64,000 bases of DNA from Acidobacteriaceae bacterium (GCA_903642225.1 CAHJWI010000016.1:18206-82205); one strand, 5' to 3'. Positions 53,463 through 62,709 are shown, numbered from the stretch's first letter. Made by a program: numbers and translations. Notes: a model not told the origin generated them from the letters alone.

Positions 53463-55190
53463 ATGAAGGTGCACCACGCTCTGTTGGCTGTCGCTTTCGT
53501 TGTTGCCGGGCAGCCCGGCGCGACACCATTGGCTCTGGCCCAGGTCATAGCCACTCCAGCCGCCACCGGCGCATACGGCCAGCTGCTCTCCTTGTTTGCG
53601 GAATGGAAAGCGTTCTCAACGGCGAAGAACACTGCGGTCCCGTCCTATACGCCGGAGGCCGTCGCCTCGCGAACCGCTGCACTCGCAGGGTGGCAAACGC
53701 GCCTGCACGCAATCTCCACGGCGTCGTGGACACCGCAGCAGCTCACCGACTACCGGCTGGTGCAGGCGGAGATGAACGGCCTGGACTTCGATCTGCGAAT
53801 CCTGCGTCCATGGGCGCGTGACCCTGCATTTTATGCCGTCGTGTGGGGTCAGCGCACCGACGTTCCTCTGCGCGAAGGCCCCCTTGCCACCGATGAGATC
53901 GCTCTGTACCGCTTCAGCTATCCCCTGTCTCCTACGGACAGCCACGAGCTGCTGGCGGAGCTCAGGATTGTGCCGGCACTGCTCACAGAAGCGCGACGCA
54001 ATCTGCAGAACAGCAATGCGCGCGATCTGTGGGTGTATGGCGCGCAGGCATTACGTGACCAGGCGACAGCGCTCGCCCAGTTGCAGGCCGGAACGCTGGT
54101 TGCCAGCACGGTGGGCCGCACGCAGACAGCCTCGCTGGCCGGCACCTCACCAGAGCTGCGCGCCGCCGTAGACGATGCACGCAAGGCGACAGAGACCTTT
54201 GCGGCATGGCTCGATGAGCGAGCAGCCACCAAGACAGGGCCCTCAGGCGTAGGCAAAGACAACTACACCTGGTATCAGCAGAACGTACACCTTGTGCCCT
54301 TCACATGGGATCAGCAGGTGGTTCTGCTGCGCCGCGAACTCGACCGCGCACAAGCTTCTCTGTTGCTTGAGGAGCATCGCAACCGCAACCTGCCGCCGCT
54401 GCAACCGGCAGCAGACAAGGCAGCCTTCCAGCACTTGGTGGAAGATCGGGTGACCAAAATCCTCGCCTTTCTTGTAGGGGAGCAGATCATCCCGGACAAG
54501 CCATACCTGAAAGAGGTGGTGCGCAAAGAGCTGCTGGGCGACTTTGCACCCGCTGGCCAGCGTGCCTTCTTCACTGAAATCATTCACCGCGAACCCATGC
54601 TGCTGTTGTCGCATGACTACCATTGGATTGACCTGGGTCGTATGCGCGACGAGCCCAACAGCAGCCCCATTCGCCGTGTTGCCGCATCATCCAACATATG
54701 GGACACACGCGCCGAGGGCTTCGCGACAGCCTTTGAAGAACTCGTCATGCACGCAGGCCTGTACGACGACAATCCCCGCGCCAAAGAACTTGTCTGGATC
54801 ATGGTGGCCAACCGCGCGGCACGTGGCCTGGCTTCGCTGTACGTGCAGGCAAACGAAATCGACCTGCAGCAGGCCGGCACCTTCCACGCAACATGGACGC
54901 CCCGCACGTACTCACACCCCAAAGACCAGCTCACGGCGTTCGAGCAGTTGCTGTACCTGCGTCAACCCGGCTACGGCACCTCTTACATCATAGGCAAGGT
55001 GGAGCTGGACGAGTTGATGACGGAGTACGCAAAGAAGCAGCAGCAGCTCAATCGGCCGTTCGTGCTCCGCACCTTCCTCGACAGCTTCAACGGTGAAGGC
55101 ATGATCCCGATACCACTGATGGAAGACGAGCTGATCCTGCAGAACGCTCAAGATCATCCACCCTATTTCAATGAGCCCGCCCGGCAGTAA
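53463..55190 (+). CDS. DUF885-like exported protein without the HExxxxH site
   Basis: 575 residues with a Sec signal (about 1-26). The helical body and C-terminus match DUF885: Ala-Glu-Gly-Phe-Ala-Thr-Ala-Phe-Glu-Glu near 419, Gly-Tyr-Gly-Thr-Ser-Tyr-Ile-Ile-Gly-Lys near 505 and Phe-Val-Leu-Arg-Thr-Phe near 534. Family members usually have a His-Glu-x-x-Pro-Gly-His metal site before the Glu-Gly-Trp motif. Here the corresponding stretch reads Leu-Ser-His-Asp-Tyr-His-Trp-Ile-Asp, so the classic site is missing. It may be an inactive relative or use a different metal arrangement. Confidence 0.75.
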   Translation: MKVHHALLAVAFVVAGQPGATPLALAQVIATPAATGAYGQLLSLFAEWKAFSTAKNTAVPSYTPEAVASRTAALAGWQTRLHAISTASWTPQQLTDYRLVQAEMNGLDFDLRILRPWARDPAFYAVVWGQRTDVPLREGPLATDEIALYRFSYPLSPTDSHELLAELRIVPALLTEARRNLQNSNARDLWVYGAQALRDQATALAQLQAGTLVASTVGRTQTASLAGTSPELRAAVDDARKATETFAAWLDERAATKTGPSGVGKDNYTWYQQNVHLVPFTWDQQVVLLRRELDRAQASLLLEEHRNRNLPPLQPAADKAAFQHLVEDRVTKILAFLVGEQIIPDKPYLKEVVRKELLGDFAPAGQRAFFTEIIHREPMLLLSHDYHWIDLGRMRDEPNSSPIRRVAASSNIWDTRAEGFATAFEELVMHAGLYDDNPRAKELVWIMVANRAARGLASLYVQANEIDLQQAGTFHATWTPRTYSHPKDQLTAFEQLLYLRQPGYGTSYIIGKVELDELMTEYAKKQQQLNRPFVLRTFLDSFNGEGMIPIPLMEDELILQNAQDHPPYFNEPARQ

Positions 55191-55447
55191 TCGATTTCGT
55201 CGCGTCACGCACCGCGACTGGAACCGACGCCTGGCTTTCCATCCTGGGTTCCATTAATCCTGCTCGCCTGGTCGCCTACAAGGCACCCGCTGTCCTGCGC
55301 CACCAGCAGAACAACGTTACGACAACCCACGTGTCAGACACCGAAGCAGTACTCGCATGGCCCTGTACCCGCAAGAAACGGCGCGACAGAACACAGCCGT
55401 CACGCCGTTTCACCATTCTGACCGGATCAAGTAGACTCACAAAGGAC

Positions 55448-55539
55448 GGAGAGTTGGCAGAGCCCGGTTGAATGCACCTGACTCGAAATCAGACATCGTC
55501 GTAAGGCGATCGGGGGTTCGAATCCCTCACTCTCCGCCA
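55448..55539 (+). tRNA. tRNA-Ser(CGA)
   Basis: The acceptor stem GGAGAGT pairs with ACTCTCC. The anticodon loop CTCGAAA gives CGA, for UCG serine codons. There is a long class II variable arm (CATCGTCGTAAGGCGATG-like hairpin), a GGTTCGAATCC T-loop, and an encoded discriminator G plus CCA (55536-55539). Confidence 0.97.
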
Positions 55540-55609
55540 TTCCCACTTAGAGCCGCACAAACAAAGGATCGTTAGTGCGAGATATTTCTGAATTCAGCGC
55601 TGAACAGAA

Positions 55610-56011
55610 CTAAGCCACTAGAGACAGGTTAAGCGTGTTCTCAATGCCGTAGAGGATTTGATATCCGACCGGCATGGCGTTTGTGTCCATGTCTCCTATG
55701 AAGGCAAGGCCAAGCAAGTCGAATCGCTCGAAGAATACCTCCCATGAAATTGGAATCACTCTTCCGCTCTCATGTGAGGAACGATGAAAAAGGAAACACA
55801 GCACCGGCTGTACGCCATCTACGATCTCTGGTAACTGCTCTGCGGGATGAGCGCTGTGCACCTTGGCCCAAAACTGGATCGCTGCGTGGTCGTTCGTCGG
55901 TTCGGAAAGCATAGTCACCTGCCTACCGTGAGCCTCGGACAAGCCATTGCGAAAGTCTGTACTAAAGACGACATAGCATCGTATTAGAAGCGACACCGTC
56001 AGATAATCCAA
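55610..56011 (-). CDS. Possible small or truncated protein after tRNA-Ser
   Basis: A 133-codon frame beginning at a TTG with no visible ribosome-binding site; the first ATG is at 55912. The translation is protein-like to the end (Trp-Glu-Val-Phe-Phe-Glu-Arg-Phe-Asp-Leu-Leu near the C-terminus) and the frame is open upstream of the TTG to about 56095 without a start codon. This fits the 3' part of a gene that lost its beginning. I do not recognise the family. Confidence 0.4.
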   Translation of the reverse strand: MDYLTVSLLIRCYVVFSTDFRNGLSEAHGRQVTMLSEPTNDHAAIQFWAKVHSAHPAEQLPEIVDGVQPVLCFLFHRSSHESGRVIPISWEVFFERFDLLGLAFIGDMDTNAMPVGYQILYGIENTLNLSLVA

Positions 56012-56812
56012 GACGTGGTACTTGGTTCCGGTGTATCTGGAAATGCCACGCTGCCATCGTCTGCACGAACGACTTTCTGTTGGTGCGTTTATTCAAAGGG
56101 TCTGCGCAGATAACTGCGCGGGCCTGCCCTAGGTCCTTCTTATGAAATGCAATCCAGCTGCTTGTACCCCAATCACTCACCCAAAACCATGGGGTTCGGC
56201 CTGTGCTGCTCGGCGAGCATCGTCTGACGCGCGCCAAAGCTCTGGATCGCTGCCCGCGCGTCACCCTGCACAGCCTGCTCACTGAACTGGAGGCAAAATT
56301 TACGCCGACCCTGCGCACACTTCCAACGCTTCCGCGCGCCTTGCCGACGTACTCACCTCTGAGGTGCAACCCTGGCAGGGTGCTGGTCGACGCAAAGTAA
56401 CCGACCCTGCCAACCTGACCGGCCTTTACTTCACGAATCCTGTGGTGTGCGCCTTTGCAGGATTGAAGTCATGCGTAATTACGCCCAGTTCAACGAGCTG
56501 CCTGTACATCGTCGTCCAACGGTCAGCCGTAAAGGCGCCTAGGTGTGACGAAGCAATGCGATCACCCTCCACGAAAGGCCCAGACTTAATGCTTAATTGT
56601 GAACTGCTCTCACTCCATATTCATCACGGGTTCAGCTTCTGAAGCATCGCAACTTCTCCACGGGTATGCTGCTGAAGTTCGACATGCACATGCATGTTGA
56701 CACGATCCCCCACAGCGGTAAAACTCAAACCTCCTCGAGCAAAATGTCAGCGGTGCGAATGGTGAGCCCAGGTTCGTGTCTGCATTCAGTGTGACCAAAC
56801 GAATGGAGCGCC
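56012..56812. other. Low-coding stretch downstream of tRNA-Ser(CGA)
   Basis: About 800 bp in which only short, unconvincing frames exist on either strand, with noticeably lower GC than the neighbours. No transposase, integrase or terminal repeat was seen, and I did not find a second copy of the tRNA 3' end. It may be the remains of an element or of decayed genes. Confidence 0.4.
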
Positions 56813-58228
56813 ATGAAAAGCGGCACCACCGGAGATCTGAAGACAACCGTCGGCGGCGAGACCGCAGCGTCCGTCGCCACCGACATCGAGCAAAACGGCC
56901 TGCACCACGCGGTGCTATCGCCGCTGGAAACACTGGCGCAGTCCCTATCCACCGTCGCGCCCAGCACAACACCCGCACTCGCGATCCCACTGGTCGTCGC
57001 CTTCGCCGGCAACGCAGCCTGGCTCTCCTATGTCATCAGCATGGTAGCCATGCTGCTCATCGCCCTCTGCATCCGCGTCTTTGCGCGCGACTCCTCATCA
57101 CCCGGCTCCCTGTACAGCTATGTCCGTGGAACGTTGCCGCCGGTCTTCGGTGTAGCCACCGCCTGGGCTCTGCTCTTCGCCTATGTGGCCACCGCAACGT
57201 CGCTCATCGCCGGCTTCGTCAACTTCACCTATGTCGTCTTTGGCCACCGCGGCGGCGCCATCGCCTCCTCTCTGCTTGAGCTTGCGGTGGCGGCGTGCGC
57301 TGTGTGGGTGGCGTGCTACGACGTCAAGGTCTCGTCCCAGCTCATGCTATGGATTGAGGCCGTAGCCGTGCTGCTGATGGCGGTAGTTGTGGCCGCGTTG
57401 CTGTGGCGCGGCGGTGCCCACCTGCACGCGCCCCAACTCCACCTGGCAGGCGCCTCGTACGTCGGCGTACGTCGAGGTGTCATGCTCGCCATCTTCAGCT
57501 TCGTCGGGTTTGAGAGTGCTACCACCCTTGGAGCAGAGGCACGCAACCCCCTGCGCACCATCCCCCGCGCGGTGGTCCAATCCGCCCTCCTCGTCGGCAT
57601 CTTCTTCGTGGTCTGCTGCTACGGCGAGGTCCTCGGATTCGCGGAGCTCCACCTCGATCTCGCCACCTCCGACGCACCCTTCCGAACGCTCTCTTCCGAA
57701 ATCGGAATGCGTCCATTTGGCGTCATCATCGATGCGGGCGTATTGATCAGTGCCTTCGCCTGCGTGCTGGGCTGCGTCACGGGTGCCGCGCGACTGCTTC
57801 TGCGCATGGGTCAGCTTGGCCTGGTGTCGCACCGCTTCGCACGGACGCATGCCCGCCATGGCACGCCCGTGCAGGCAGGTGTCCTTGCGGGCGCTGCGGC
57901 TCTGCTGCCGGCACTCGTCCTCAGCCTGCGTCACGTAAGCCCGGCCAACATCTATGGCTGGATGGGAACGCTGGCCGTCTTTGGCTTTCTCACCACCTAC
58001 GCATTGGTCGCGCTCGCCCTGCCGGTGTACCTGCACGGCCGCGGCCGCATCACCCCTGGCAATACGCTGCTCGCCGGTACGTCCCTCCTGCTCATGCTGC
58101 TTGCGCTGCTTGGCACCGTCTACCCGGCGCCACCTTCGCCTGACCGCTGGTTTCCGTACCTCTACCTCCTGTACATCGCGCTAGGCCTGGGCTGGTACGC
58201 CGTACAGCAAAGCAGAGAGCCGCGTTAG
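56813..58228 (+). CDS. APC-family permease
   Basis: A 471-residue transporter with about 12 helices. A hydrophilic 40-residue N-terminus precedes the first helix; Ser-Ser-Pro-Gly-Ser-Leu-Tyr-Ser-Tyr near 100 and Gly-Phe-Glu-Ser-Ala-Thr-Thr-Leu-Gly near 230 are APC hallmarks of the helix 3 and 6 regions. A GGAG box precedes the ATG. It is not closely similar to the permease at 2885 and stands alone here. Substrate is probably an amino acid or amine. Confidence 0.88.
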   Translation: MKSGTTGDLKTTVGGETAASVATDIEQNGLHHAVLSPLETLAQSLSTVAPSTTPALAIPLVVAFAGNAAWLSYVISMVAMLLIALCIRVFARDSSSPGSLYSYVRGTLPPVFGVATAWALLFAYVATATSLIAGFVNFTYVVFGHRGGAIASSLLELAVAACAVWVACYDVKVSSQLMLWIEAVAVLLMAVVVAALLWRGGAHLHAPQLHLAGASYVGVRRGVMLAIFSFVGFESATTLGAEARNPLRTIPRAVVQSALLVGIFFVVCCYGEVLGFAELHLDLATSDAPFRTLSSEIGMRPFGVIIDAGVLISAFACVLGCVTGAARLLLRMGQLGLVSHRFARTHARHGTPVQAGVLAGAAALLPALVLSLRHVSPANIYGWMGTLAVFGFLTTYALVALALPVYLHGRGRITPGNTLLAGTSLLLMLLALLGTVYPAPPSPDRWFPYLYLLYIALGLGWYAVQQSREPR

Positions 58229-58229
58229 T

Positions 58230-58253
58230 CGACGCCGATTACGCGACGCCGAT
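58230..58253 (+). repeat. 10-bp direct repeat after the permease gene
   Basis: CGACGCCGAT occurs twice, at 58230-58239 and 58244-58253, separated by TACG. It starts just after the permease stop. No function is proposed. Confidence 0.6.
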
Positions 58254-58257
58254 ACCC

Positions 58258-58714
58258 TCATTCCACAACCCAGGGTTGTCCGCGATCAAAAGCGGCAAGC
58301 ATCTCCGTGCAAACATATCGCGCAAAATACGCCGACTGCTCGTACTCCCATGTGCTCAACGTCGCCCAGTCCCTGCCAGTCTTGATTCCGCCCAGGCTAC
58401 CCGCAAAATGGCACAGCAGGCAATTTCCGCTGTGCAATCGTGAAGTCTGCCGCAGCTTCCCCCTGCAATGCACGCGGCGGAGCAATCGCCTTCAGCACCG
58501 CAGGACTGCTCCACCATAGCGCAACCACATTGTTCGGCACCTGCATCTCGTCCTCGTGCGTTAATACCTGAAACCCAGGTAAAACTGCGCATGCGTCACA
58601 AAGTATGCAACTGGGATCGTACTGCCCTGTCCTCTTCGCCCACACCGACGACTTCTCGCCACTCATCTCAACCGCCAGGAACAGGCTGGTGAGCCGCGCT
58701 GTAACGCCCGTCAT
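58258..58714 (-). pseudogene. Frameshifted gene with a Cys-x2-Cys-His motif
   Basis: Two adjacent minus-strand frames each read like parts of one protein. The upstream part (from about 58714) runs through Cys-Ile-Leu-Cys-Asp-Ala-Cys and Pro-Pro-Arg-Ala-Leu-Gln-Gly. The downstream part, one frame over, contains Cys-Leu-Leu-Cys-His-Phe-Ala-Gly and ends Gly-Gln-Pro-Trp-Val-Val-Glu. They can be joined by a single-base change in the run of five C at 58459-58463. Either the gene is broken or the sequence has an indel. Family unknown; the Cys-x2-Cys-His could bind heme or metal. Confidence 0.45.
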
Positions 58715-58881
58715 AACGGGCACTGCAAACCGCGTCGCAGAGCTATCTTCCGCCGGCACGTCCCTGTGCCATGCCGCGTCACAGCCACAACTCTCCCCGT
58801 GGACGCAAGCAGAAACCCGCGAAAGCAAAGCATCCTCACACATCGCTCTTCACACGCAATCAGGAGTGGTACAGTCCAGCC

Positions 58882-59364
58882 ATGCCCACACCAGAGCAGC
58901 GCCTCATGGCCGCGGCCGTTATGTTGCCCGATCCGCCACAGGCCGGCGGCAACTACCTCGCCGCAAAGACCGCCGGCAGCCTCGTCTTCCTTTCCGGAGT
59001 CCTCTCCGCCGACGAGCACGGCATCATCACCGGAACCGTTGGAGCTGACCGCACGGTTGAGGAGGGCTACAAAGCCGCTCGCCGATGCGCCCTCACACAC
59101 ATGGCCGTTCTCCGCCAACATCTCGGCTCACTTGATGCCATAACGCAGATCGTGAGCGTCAACGGCTACGTCAACGCAATTGCAGGCTTCCCCGACTCGC
59201 CTGCCGTGCTCAACGGCTTCTCTGACGCGCTGATCGAAGTCTTCGGCGATGCCGGACGGCACGTCCGCGCAGCCGTCGGCGTAAGTGCCCTACCCCGCAA
59301 CGCCCTGGTTGAAGTCCAGATGACCGTCGCCATCGACACCGAAAGAGCACAGGCGCATGGCTGA
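58882..59364 (+). CDS. RidA (YjgF/YER057c/UK114) family protein
   Basis: 160 residues from the ATG at 58882. Family landmarks: Phe-Leu-Ser-Gly-Val-Leu, Gly-Thr-Val-Gly near 55, Val-Asn-Gly-Tyr-Val-Asn near 95 and the C-terminal Arg-Ala-Ala-Val-Gly-Val-Ser-Ala-Leu-Pro followed by Val-Glu-Val-Gln. It belongs to the longer subgroup (about 150 residues), not to archetypal RidA, and the Arg of the classic Ile-Gly-Val-x-x-x-Cys-x-Arg segment is not evident, so imine deaminase activity is uncertain. Confidence 0.88.
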   Translation: MPTPEQRLMAAAVMLPDPPQAGGNYLAAKTAGSLVFLSGVLSADEHGIITGTVGADRTVEEGYKAARRCALTHMAVLRQHLGSLDAITQIVSVNGYVNAIAGFPDSPAVLNGFSDALIEVFGDAGRHVRAAVGVSALPRNALVEVQMTVAIDTERAQAHG

Positions 59365-59400
59365 ACACACTCTCCGGCAAGCGTCGCAGCCTAAACTTCT

Positions 59401-59915
59401 CTATTGCACGTTCACCGTCAGAGCCACAGGCATAGTCGCACCGTCTTCGTGGCTACAACCTCAGCCACATACCTGCATTGGCGCGCAGTAGACGATTGCC
59501 CTTTGCACCGCCAGCCCAAGCAGACCAAGCGGCAGGAACTTCCGGTGGGTTTACGCAGGCGGTGTCGGCTGCGTCGATTGCGCTGCGTGCGTCGCCGACC
59601 ACGCTGACCGTGAGCCGCGGTGCTCCTGCCTGTCGTCGACCAACTCTGCGAAGCTGTCATTGGGGCCCATCGCGACCGCGACATCAAGTCCTCCAACATC
59701 CTCATCACGCGGCTCTCGGCTCACCAAAACATACGGTCCGAACGCGCTGACTTCCTCAAGCCCCGTCTGCATGCGTGCCAACATATGCAAAGTTCCCAGA
59801 CTGGCCAAGCTGCTTTTACCGCGTCAACTTCCGCCTGGGTCTGTCCCTTCATCTGCCATCGGCTCAAAGCGCACAACCTCCGGGTCACTCGCGCCGCTCA
59901 TAACCCAAATCGGGA
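59401..59915 (-). pseudogene. Decayed gene fragments
   Basis: No intact gene spans this gap, but several minus-strand pieces in different frames look protein-like and run in order: one starting at ATG 59901 (Ser-Gly-Ala-Ser-Asp-Pro-Glu-Val-Val-Arg-Phe-Glu-Pro), one at 59551-59808 with Pro-Tyr-Val-Leu-Val-Ser-Arg and Ala-Met-Gly-Pro-Asn-Asp, one around 59450-59620, and a separate tail ending at 59401 (Ala-Thr-Met-Pro-Val-Ala-Leu-Thr-Val-Asn-Val-Gln-stop). Stops and frame changes separate them. Original family not recognised. Confidence 0.4.
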
Positions 59916-59980
59916 CCAGCAGGCTCCTCGCTCACCAACGCGCCAGGACCCAGTCAGCTCCAGAAAGTCAGGAACTTTTC

Positions 59981-60973
59981 ATGTCGAACAGCAATTCCCT
60001 CTCGCGCCGCCAGCTTGTAGGCACCCTCGGCGCAGGCCTCGCCGCCGCCGCAATCCCAGCCGGCGAAGCGCAGGCCCAGGGCTCCACCACGCAGCCCATG
60101 GCCGATCCCACCACCAAATACCTGAAGCCTCCCTACACCAGCCCCTTCCAGCCATGGCCCGGCCTCGCCAGCAAGATGACGCCGCCTCCCGACCACGGGG
60201 AAACCAGCTACAAGGGCTCCGGCCGCCTGCTCAAGCGCAAGGCCCTCATCACTGGCGGCGACTCCGGCATGGGCCGTGCCGCCGCCATCGCCTACGCCCG
60301 CGAAGGCGCAGACGTCGCCATCAACTACCTGCCCGCAGAAGAGCCCGACGCCCAGGAAGTGAAGGCGCTCATCAACAAGGCCGGCCGCAAAGCCGTCCTC
60401 ATTCCCGGCGACCTGCGCGATGAGACCTTCTGCAAGCAGCTCGTCAACCAGGCTATCGCCCAACTCGGCGGCCTCGACATCATCGTATCCAACGCCGGCC
60501 GCCAGCACCAGGTCGAGAACCTCGCCGACATGACCACCGAGCTCTTCGACTGGACCATGAAGACCAATCTCTACGCCCCCTTCTGGATCATCCGCGAAGC
60601 CTTGCCCCATCTCAAGCCCGGCTCCACCATCATCGCCACTACCTCCGAGCAAGCCTACGACCCCTCGCCCAATCTCTACGACTACGCGCAGACAAAAGCA
60701 GCGACCATGAACTTCGTCAAATCCCTCGCCAAGCAACTCGGCCCCAAAGGCATCCGCGTCAACGGCGTTGCTCCCGGACCCATCTACACACCACTTCAAA
60801 TCTCCGGCGGAGCAACTGAGGAAAAATGGCGCAACTTCGGCGGCAACTACCCACTCGGCCGTGCCGGCCAACCCGCCGAATTGGCCTCCATTTACGTCCA
60901 GCTTGCCGCGCAGGACGGCTCCTACACCACCGGCAACATCTACGGCGCAGGCGGCGGCATGGGCCAGCCGTAA
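59981..60973 (+). CDS. Short-chain dehydrogenase with Tat-type leader
   Basis: 330 residues from the ATG at 59981. A twin-arginine leader (Leu-Ser-Arg-Arg-Gln-Leu-Val-Gly, then a hydrophobic Ala-rich stretch) precedes a Rossmann SDR: Thr-Gly-Gly-Asp-Ser-Gly-Met-Gly near 91, Asn-Ala-Gly-Arg-Gln near 170, catalytic Tyr-x3-Lys in Tyr-Ala-Gln-Thr-Lys near 238 and Pro-Gly-Pro after it. It resembles YghA/general stress protein 39-type dehydrogenases. Export would be unusual for an NAD(P)-dependent SDR, although periplasmic or Tat-leader examples exist. Confidence 0.9.
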   Translation: MSNSNSLSRRQLVGTLGAGLAAAAIPAGEAQAQGSTTQPMADPTTKYLKPPYTSPFQPWPGLASKMTPPPDHGETSYKGSGRLLKRKALITGGDSGMGRAAAIAYAREGADVAINYLPAEEPDAQEVKALINKAGRKAVLIPGDLRDETFCKQLVNQAIAQLGGLDIIVSNAGRQHQVENLADMTTELFDWTMKTNLYAPFWIIREALPHLKPGSTIIATTSEQAYDPSPNLYDYAQTKAATMNFVKSLAKQLGPKGIRVNGVAPGPIYTPLQISGGATEEKWRNFGGNYPLGRAGQPAELASIYVQLAAQDGSYTTGNIYGAGGGMGQP

Positions 60974-61104
60974 CTCAATGAGGTAAGGGGAAGTAAGGGT
61001 AGGCTCAGGCAAAAGTAAGGATTGAGGGTAAATGGGAAGACCGGAGCGTACGCGCCCTGTACTCCCTAGTACCTGCCTCCTTGCTTAGGTCTTTCTTCTT
61101 ACTT

Positions 61105-61126
61105 TTCTATCCACCTTCTATCCACT
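61105..61126 (+). repeat. 11-bp tandem duplication
   Basis: TTCTATCCACC at 61105-61115 is followed directly by TTCTATCCACT at 61116-61126. The pair lies in a pyrimidine-rich stretch before selO. A 9-bp inverted repeat (AAAAGTAAG at 61011-61019, CTTACTTTT at 61098-61106) links it to a purine-rich tract. Confidence 0.7.
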
Positions 61127-61206
61127 GAGTTCCAGTCTGAGCCATCGGTCCTTCTTCCCTCTCTTGCTGCGTCCCCATCATTTCCCAGGCATCCAATACC
61201 GTGCCT

Positions 61207-62709
61207 ATGTCCACCACCGTAACTCCCACCCTCTCCATTCCCTTCAGCAACACCTACGCCACACTTCCCGCACGCTTCTACGCAGGCGTTACTCCCACGC
61301 CTGTCCCGCATCCGCAGATCATCGCCGTCAACGACGAACTTGCCACCTTCCTCGGCATCGACCCCATCGCCCTTCGAACAGCAGAAGGCGCAGCCGTACT
61401 CGCCGGCAATCGCATTGCCACTGGTTCGTCCCCGTTGGCCCAGGCCTACGCCGGACACCAGTTCGGTCACTTCGTCCCCCAGCTCGGCGATGGTCGCGCC
61501 AACCTCCTCGGCGAAGTCGTCGCCACGGACGGCCAACGCTACGACATCCAGCTCAAAGGCGCAGGCCCCACACCCTTTTCCCGCCGCGGTGACGGTCGAG
61601 CCTCGCTCGGTCCAGTCCTGCGCGAATACCTGCTCTCGGAATCCATGGCTGCCCTCGGCGTTCCCACTACGCGCGCACTCGCCGCCGTCACCACCGGCGA
61701 GCCTGTCTACCGCGACACCCTCCAGCCCGGCGCCATCTTTACCCGTGTCGCTTCCAGCCATCTCCGTGTTGGCACCTTTCAGTTCTTCGCCGCTCAGCAG
61801 GACCTTGAAGGTCTACGCATCCTCGCGGACTATGCCATAGCCCGGCACTATCCGCAGGCAGCCCACGCCACCCAACCTTTCCGCGCCTTCCTCGACGGTG
61901 TCATCAACCGGCAGGCCGCGCTCGTCGCCCGGTGGATGCTCCTCGGCTTCATTCACGGCGTCATGAACACCGACAACACCTCCATCTCCGGCGAGACCAT
62001 CGACTACGGCCCCTGCGCCTTCATGGAGGCTTACGAACCCGCCAAAGTCTACAGCTCCATCGACCACCGCGGCCGCTACGCCTACTCGAACCAGCCCGCG
62101 GCCATGCATTGGAATCTCTGCCGCCTCGCAGAGACCCTGCTCCCTCTTTTCGTAGAAGACGGTGCGACCCAGGATCAGGCGATGAGCATGGCGCAGGACT
62201 CCCTCGCCGCCTTCGTGCCCCAGTACGAACAAGCCTTCCTCGCCGGCATACGCCGTAAGCTCGGCTTGCTTACCGAGCACAAAGATGATGCCGCTCTCTC
62301 AAACGACCTGCTCACCATCATGGCGAGCAACCAGGCCGACTTCACGCTCACCTTTCGCCTCCTGTGCGAAGCCGCATCCGGCAGCAGCGACCAAGCCGCA
62401 GCCCGGTGTTTTCGCAACCCCGGCGACTTCCTCGCCTGGTCCGTTCGCTGGCAGCAGCGCCTGGCGGATGAACCTGCTCCTCGTGCGGACCTCACTTTAG
62501 CCATGAAGCAGGCCAACCCCGCTGTCGTTCCTCGGAACCACCTGGTACAGGACACCATCGATGCCGCCGCCCAGCATGCGAACTTCAGTTCGTTCCATGC
62601 ACTCCTGCAAGCGACGTCCAGGCCCTACGCAGACCGCGCCGGTGTAGACCCGTACCAGGTCCCGGCCCGACCGGAACAGTGTGTTCTGCAGACCTTCTGC
62701 GGCACCTAG
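61207..62709 (+). CDS. selO: Protein adenylyltransferase SelO
   Basis: 500 residues from the ATG at 61207 (a GTG at 61201 is possible). A pseudokinase-fold AMPylator that transfers AMP to Ser/Thr/Tyr of target proteins. Seen: Tyr-Ala-Gly-His-Gln-Phe-Gly, Gln-Leu-Gly-Asp-Gly-Arg-Ala, Gln-Leu-Lys-Gly-Ala-Gly-Pro-Thr-Pro-Phe-Ser, and the active site Asn-Thr-Asp-Asn-Thr-Ser...Ile-Asp-Tyr-Gly-Pro. The C-terminus keeps a Thr-Phe-Cys-Gly-Thr ending with Cys where some homologues have selenocysteine. Convergent with the next gene, overlapping by 4 nt. Confidence 0.95.
   Translation: MSTTVTPTLSIPFSNTYATLPARFYAGVTPTPVPHPQIIAVNDELATFLGIDPIALRTAEGAAVLAGNRIATGSSPLAQAYAGHQFGHFVPQLGDGRANLLGEVVATDGQRYDIQLKGAGPTPFSRRGDGRASLGPVLREYLLSESMAALGVPTTRALAAVTTGEPVYRDTLQPGAIFTRVASSHLRVGTFQFFAAQQDLEGLRILADYAIARHYPQAAHATQPFRAFLDGVINRQAALVARWMLLGFIHGVMNTDNTSISGETIDYGPCAFMEAYEPAKVYSSIDHRGRYAYSNQPAAMHWNLCRLAETLLPLFVEDGATQDQAMSMAQDSLAAFVPQYEQAFLAGIRRKLGLLTEHKDDAALSNDLLTIMASNQADFTLTFRLLCEAASGSSDQAAARCFRNPGDFLAWSVRWQQRLADEPAPRADLTLAMKQANPAVVPRNHLVQDTIDAAAQHANFSSFHALLQATSRPYADRAGVDPYQVPARPEQCVLQTFCGT

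Noticed and set aside
55962..56369. 135-codon minus-strand frame
   Set aside because: Arg/Ser-rich, no motif, overlaps a more protein-like frame; left inside the low-coding stretch.
59660..59980. N-terminal extension of the SDR frame
   Set aside because: The extra 107 codons are Ser/Pro-rich and precede a convincing Tat leader at ATG 59981.
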